From Cliona cf. orientalis (lineage: Eukaryota; Porifera; Demospongiae; Clionaida; Clionaidae), in contig OZ005707.1 of the NCBI GenBank assembly GCA_963930775.1, forward strand, positions 372,001-436,000: a DNA stretch of 64,000 nt, given 5' to 3'. This document shows positions 43,187 to 64,000 of the stretch, piece by piece. The position numbers and the translations under genes were made by a program. Below the pieces are notes generated by a model, which worked only from the letters and a program-made list of their open reading frames with translations, did no database searches and was not told where the DNA came from. Numbering within the stretch: position 1 is the first letter of the stretch; the number at the start of each line of letters is the position of its first letter.

Positions 43187-46100
43187 ATGTCCGCACAGCC
43201 GCCACCCTATGCCCCAGAGTCGTCCTTCCCTCAGGTTAAGGAAAGCTACCAGGAGGTCCAAACTCAGCCAACATCAGCTAAGAAATTGGTAGCTTCCAGC
43301 GACTACACTCCAGCACCCCCACAACTCCATTCAGAGAATAATGTGAGTCATTGATAGTGATAACTTTAATGTCCATTTTAATAGTACACGTTCTAGGTAA
43401 AATGATGATGATATACCAATTAAAGACGGCTGGCTGCCTGAGCGCATAATATACGTACGCTACAGTCGAGCCTCCGATAACGGACCCTCCGAGAAGAGGA
43501 CAACCTCTCTACAACGGACAAGCGTTATGTTATACGGATTGGATTTAGCATGATTGTAATTTGTAGTACTAATACGCAACCTCCGAGAAGCGGACAAAAG
43601 TCCAGCTCCCAACGTGTATATACTTTCCAATACAAATTCGCTTCTACATAACGGTACGGACACCAGGAAACCACGCCCTCAAAAATGTGCCACGCCCACA
43701 CTATTAAGCGCACGCGCTGATGCGTACATGATAGCTACTGGCCACTATATTAAAGGGGAATAAGCTCGCGTCCACCAACTCCATCTTGTCTATGTAAGGC
43801 ATAGATCCATAGAGGTGATACACACAATGTCATGGTACACGTTTTTCCAGTCCATAACCAGCTCCTCAGCAAATGGAAGGAGATGGTGATGATCGGAGGA
43901 CAATGACTTTCATTATTATTGTGGTAGCCATAATAATTATAAGTAGGTAACATTATTGCAGGTTACTGCAGTAGTGACTCAGCAGCCGTCGCCTCTAGTG
44001 ATGGAGATTGCAGCAAAGCCCAATAACTATGCGGCTCTCTCCGTCTTTAACATGATCTGCTGCTGCTTCCTATTGGGACTCATCGCTCTCGTATTCAGCC
44101 ATCAGGCACGTTGTGTAGTACTGTTAGTATTAATGATTGTTATCATAATCTTAATTAAGCAATAGCTATAATTATATATACCGTATCTGATCTAATTAAC
44201 ATGCCATGAAATTACGAGTGCTGGGTGGCGTGCCATTAGAGCGTGAAAATTACCCTTCGTGACCAAGTGGCGCGCAAAATTTGTACACAAAAGTATAGGG
44301 ACGTGTGGGTGGGCGCATTTAAATTAATAGAGCGTGAAAATTGCACTTCAGGCCGATGTGGCACATCTAATTAGAGAGGCGCGTTAATTAGATCGAATAC
44401 GGTAGTATATAATCCGCGGCCGGGCCTGGCATGGGGTAAAGTTGTATAAATCAAGACATCTGATGAATGATAATTATTTTCATGAGTATATAGTGTATGC
44501 AAAATGATTAATAATTGTGAGTTGAGCTTAATCGTCATGGGACATTCTATACCTCCAACTTTACTCCTGTGACCAAAATTTCTCTGCAGGCCCTGCGTGA
44601 GATCTTATAATAATATCTCCTGCAGAGAAATTTGGTCACATTACATAAGACCTCCTGCAGATAATAATTATAATAATCAGATTATTATTATTATGAACCC
44701 TTGACCACATCCCCAGTGGCTGCATAGTTCTAATGGTGCATGTGGTAAAGGTCGTCAATACACAGGGGCCTCAATCGCAGAGATGGAGTCTAAGATCAAC
44801 TTTCGACTTCGAGTTTCGATGCTTCAATCAAAGGAGATGAACTCGACAGCACAGTACAGCTTCCGAACTTCAGATCGGTCGTGGCATGACGCGTGCTATA
44901 AATAGCGCAAGGCTAGTTTTATTTATCCACAGGATTACGTCAGCCAAGAGAACGCGTGAAGTTCGGCTGGCATTACTTGTCGGAGAAAGTAGCACTCAGC
45001 TTTTAATGTATTCGCTGGATATGTATGTAAGTTAGTATACGATTCTGTGGATTTTCAGGTTTCAGAAGTGTTCTGTAAAGGCTCTGAATTTTAGCGCTAT
45101 GACGACATAGGTTACATCATAATTACAACATAATTACCTAATAACCGCAAAAAAGTAAATTTATACTGGGGATGTAATGAACAACTTGGAGACTACGTCC
45201 AGAGTCCCTCATGAATAAGCCGCCATAAATTCGAACTAGGACACATTGACAAACCGCGCATGCTCCGTATACGAGTACAATATTGGGGCGCGCGGCTTGA
45301 GCCGGTTGACCTTCACCTGCCACGTGCTCGACTGAATAGGGAACTCCCCCTGCCCTGAAAGCGAGCTCGCTAGAGAAAGCGAACTGAGAGAAACGCCATA
45401 AGGATATCATCGGATAGTCCACCATGTCTTCTACGCTAGGCTCGAATTCTGGGCCCCAACAAGCTTTCATGCGTGCTAAACATTTTGAAACAGTCTTAAC
45501 CGCATTTTCGTCATATTTTACATCATATTTTACATCACAATTACCTCATCGGTCGGCCGAATAGTTTTTTTCTAATTGGGACTCTGGACGTAATGAACAA
45601 CTTAGAGACTACATCCCGAGTCCCTCACGAAAAGTAGCCGCCATAAATTCGAACTAGGACACGTCGACGAACTGCGCATGCTCCGTACACGCGTATATTG
45701 GGGCGCGCGGCTTGAGCCGGTTGACCCGAACGTGACCTCCACCTGGCCATGTGCTAGACTGAACAGGGAAATCCCCCCGAGTGCGAGCTCGCCAAAGAAA
45801 GCGAACTGAGAAAATCGCCATATCTCATCGATAGTCCACGACGTCTTCTACGCTAGGTTCGAATTCTGGGTCCCAACAAGCTTTCATGCGCCCTAAACAT
45901 TTTGAAACAGTTTTCACCACAATTTCATCATAATTTCATCATAATTTCATCATAGGTTTCAATAATTTCATCATAGGTTTCATCATAGGTTTCGTCATAA
46001 TTACTCATCGCGCGGCCGAATTCTTTTTTGCGGATTGGGACTCGGGATGTAATAATAATGTGTTGTCATGTTTTTTGTAAGGTTGCTGATCCAGAATTCG

Positions 46101-46461
46101 AACAGAAAACAGACTGGGCTACTTAGTCAACGTTGACTAGGTATGCCCAGTCTGTTTTCTGTTGTTTAATCACTCTGTTTGTTTTTTCTTGTCTCATTTC
46201 ATTGAGCCTTTTGTAAGGTTGCTGGTCCAGAACTAGCTATTTTTACCCATCGAACTATGCACGCACTGACATGATATACTGTAGGTGGATACCGCCTGGT
46301 CGATGGGCGACTACCAGTCGGCTCAGCAAAGCTCCAGTATTGTCAAAATCCTCAACTATATTGGGTTTGCTATTGGCATAGTTCTTTGGATCATTGGCGT
46401 GATAATCTTCGGTATCCGGATCGCTAAATTAAATGAACGCTACAGGACCAACTACAGCTGA
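43187..46461 (+). CDS. CD225/dispanin family protein, copy 5
   Basis: Exons 43187-43342, 43962-44105 and 46285-46461 (phase 0) give 158 residues. The start MSAQPPPYAPESSFPQVKES resembles copy 4. Core KPNNYAALSVFNMICCCFLL has three consecutive Cys. Loop VDTAWSMGDYQSAQQSS, second helix, and basic tail ending ERYRTNYS. The donor after exon 2 is CAG/GCACGT rather than GT, so the 2.2-kb intron 2 would be GC-AG. If it is not removed, translation runs into a second hydrophobic stretch (CVVLLVLMIVIIILIKQ) and stops at 44165. Intron 2 is packed with repeats. Confidence 0.85.
43461..43700. mobile_element. Possible pogo/Tc1-type remnant
   Basis: TA then CAGTCGAGCCTCCGATAACG, typical of pogo-like ends, with repeated CCTCCGAGAAG...GGACAA motifs. 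No matching right end was found. Confidence 0.4.
44179..44404. mobile_element. MITE, 222 bp, TA duplication
   Basis: Element 44181-44402, ends CCGTATCTGATCTAATTAAC / inverted, TA on each side. The interior has two GAGCGTGAAAATT motifs. It lies in dispanin 5 intron 2. Confidence 0.82.
44693..45175. mobile_element. R1 repeat, copy b
   Basis: Diverged copy of 40261-40817 in the same orientation, from CTTGACCACATCCCCAGTGG to TATACTGGGGATG, immediately followed by R2 copies. Confidence 0.7.
45194..46051. mobile_element. Two tandem R2 repeats, copies b and c
   Basis: 45196-45590 and 45612-46049 each have the R2 inverted ends and TA flanks, separated by 21 bp (TAATGAACAACTTAGAGAC). Copy c keeps the TTTCATCATAGG run. 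They lie in intron 2 of dispanin 5. Confidence 0.8.
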
Positions 46462-46801
46462 AGAGATCAAAACTGACAATCATGCAATTGACCTAAAGAA
46501 ACATTACTTTTACATTCAGCTGCTTAATAATGTAGTACCATACTATAGCTAATTAAAAATTTGATTGTACAAGACACTGCATGGTCTTGTGAATTTCCAA
46601 AAATTAATTATGCAGATGACAGTTTTACAGCTTTTTTAATAAAAAAACATGTTACACTCATGTAGGGCAGATCTAGAAATAACAGAATCTGATAATAATA
46701 TGAATTATGAAAACACAATAATTATTATACTTGCCAGAACTTGATTGTTCCAGTGCATCGACATACACATACACATACACACATACACAATAATTATTTC
46801 T
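46462..46801. other. Convergent 3' spacer, dispanin 5 / adhesion GPCR
   Basis: AT-rich 340 bp with an ACACATACACA tract near 46765. It holds both 3' UTRs. No gene was seen. Confidence 0.4.
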
Positions 46802-63683
<16,882 letters not shown>

Positions 63684-63689
63684 CTACAA

Positions 63690-63720
<31 letters not shown>

Positions 63721-64000
63721 AGGGGAGGGAGTGACTTTGAGTGTATGTGTACATGCATGCACATGATGAGATGGACATTAAGGGTTCCCTACACAACACC
63801 AGCCAAATTAGCTAAGTGGCTACTTTGGCTCAGACTAGTCCCTGGACTGAGTGGCCAATTATGCTATTACTTTCTTAAATATTATGATGATACACAGTCT
63901 AATTTTAATGTCAGCGGCGATCGGTAATTATATACTGAAAAAAAAAACAGCTACAAGGTTTTATAAGCTTCAGAAACCCCTAAAACATGACAATCTTCTC
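63684..64000. other. Window end, GPCR intron with G30 run
   Basis: A G-run at about 63691-63720 (C on the transcribed strand, next to the acceptor at 63684-63686), then sequence without recognisable exons. The gene continues beyond the window. Confidence 0.5.

Noticed and set aside
39801-45470. Similar small ORFs (containing VYGACAVC) at 39801-40043 and 45138-45470
   Set aside because: Their similarity comes from the R2 repeat family; the frames are short, differ at the ends and have no gene structure.

Overview
The window is animal nuclear DNA and most resembles a demosponge (Porifera) genome. The genes have many short GT-AG introns and small intergenic gaps. They are clear metazoan orthologues (ADAM10, Rab11, TMBIM6, HSPBP1, guanine deaminase), mixed with sponge-like receptor architectures that use Calx-beta domains. 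The background is AT-rich and dense in microsatellites and very short inverted-repeat transposons. The phylum is an inference from gene content; no species marker was seen.

Layout, left to right: (1) 3' part of a receptor tyrosine kinase with a Calx-beta ectodomain (+, to 2609). (2) Rab11, seven exons (-, 3048-5695). (3) A single-exon CBM21 glycogen-targeting PP1 subunit (+, 7607-8386). (4) ADAM10, 12 exons, with one U12-type AT-AC intron (+, 8759-15011). (5) Two intronless tandem TRIM-NHL genes (-, 15441-17684 and 18116-20335). (6) Guanine deaminase, 14 exons (-, 20865-24188), head-to-head with (7) the Bax-inhibitor TMBIM6 (+, 24554-27088), then (8) HSPBP1 (+, 27324-29693). (9) A tandem array of five CD225/dispanin genes (+, 30092-46461), related to the IFITM family, all with three exons and phase-0 introns. 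A nested transposon region sits between copies 1 and 2 and includes an apparently intact 2.47-kb Tc1/IS630-like element with two convergent ORFs. (10) An adhesion GPCR (-, 46802 to beyond 63683) with 30 visible exons: Cys-rich module, two calcium-binding EGFs, four Calx-beta domains, GAIN/GPS with an HL/T cleavage site, 7TM and a long tail.

Exon models were built by hand from splice signals, reading phase and remembered family sequence. The phases close for every gene reported. Functional links: the ADAM10 sheddase, RTK and adhesion GPCR are cell-surface signalling genes. Rab11 and the dispanins are membrane-trafficking genes. TMBIM6 and HSPBP1 serve ER and chaperone homeostasis. The TRIM-NHL pair are probable ubiquitin ligases. 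Nothing suggests an operon-like unit apart from the tandem duplications.

The most notable observations are the AT-AC intron, the dispanin array, the two-ORF transposon with a SHOCT-like accessory protein, the shared Calx-beta exon in the RTK and the GPCR, the mosaic divergence of the TRIM twins, and several tiny inverted-repeat families with readable target duplications.
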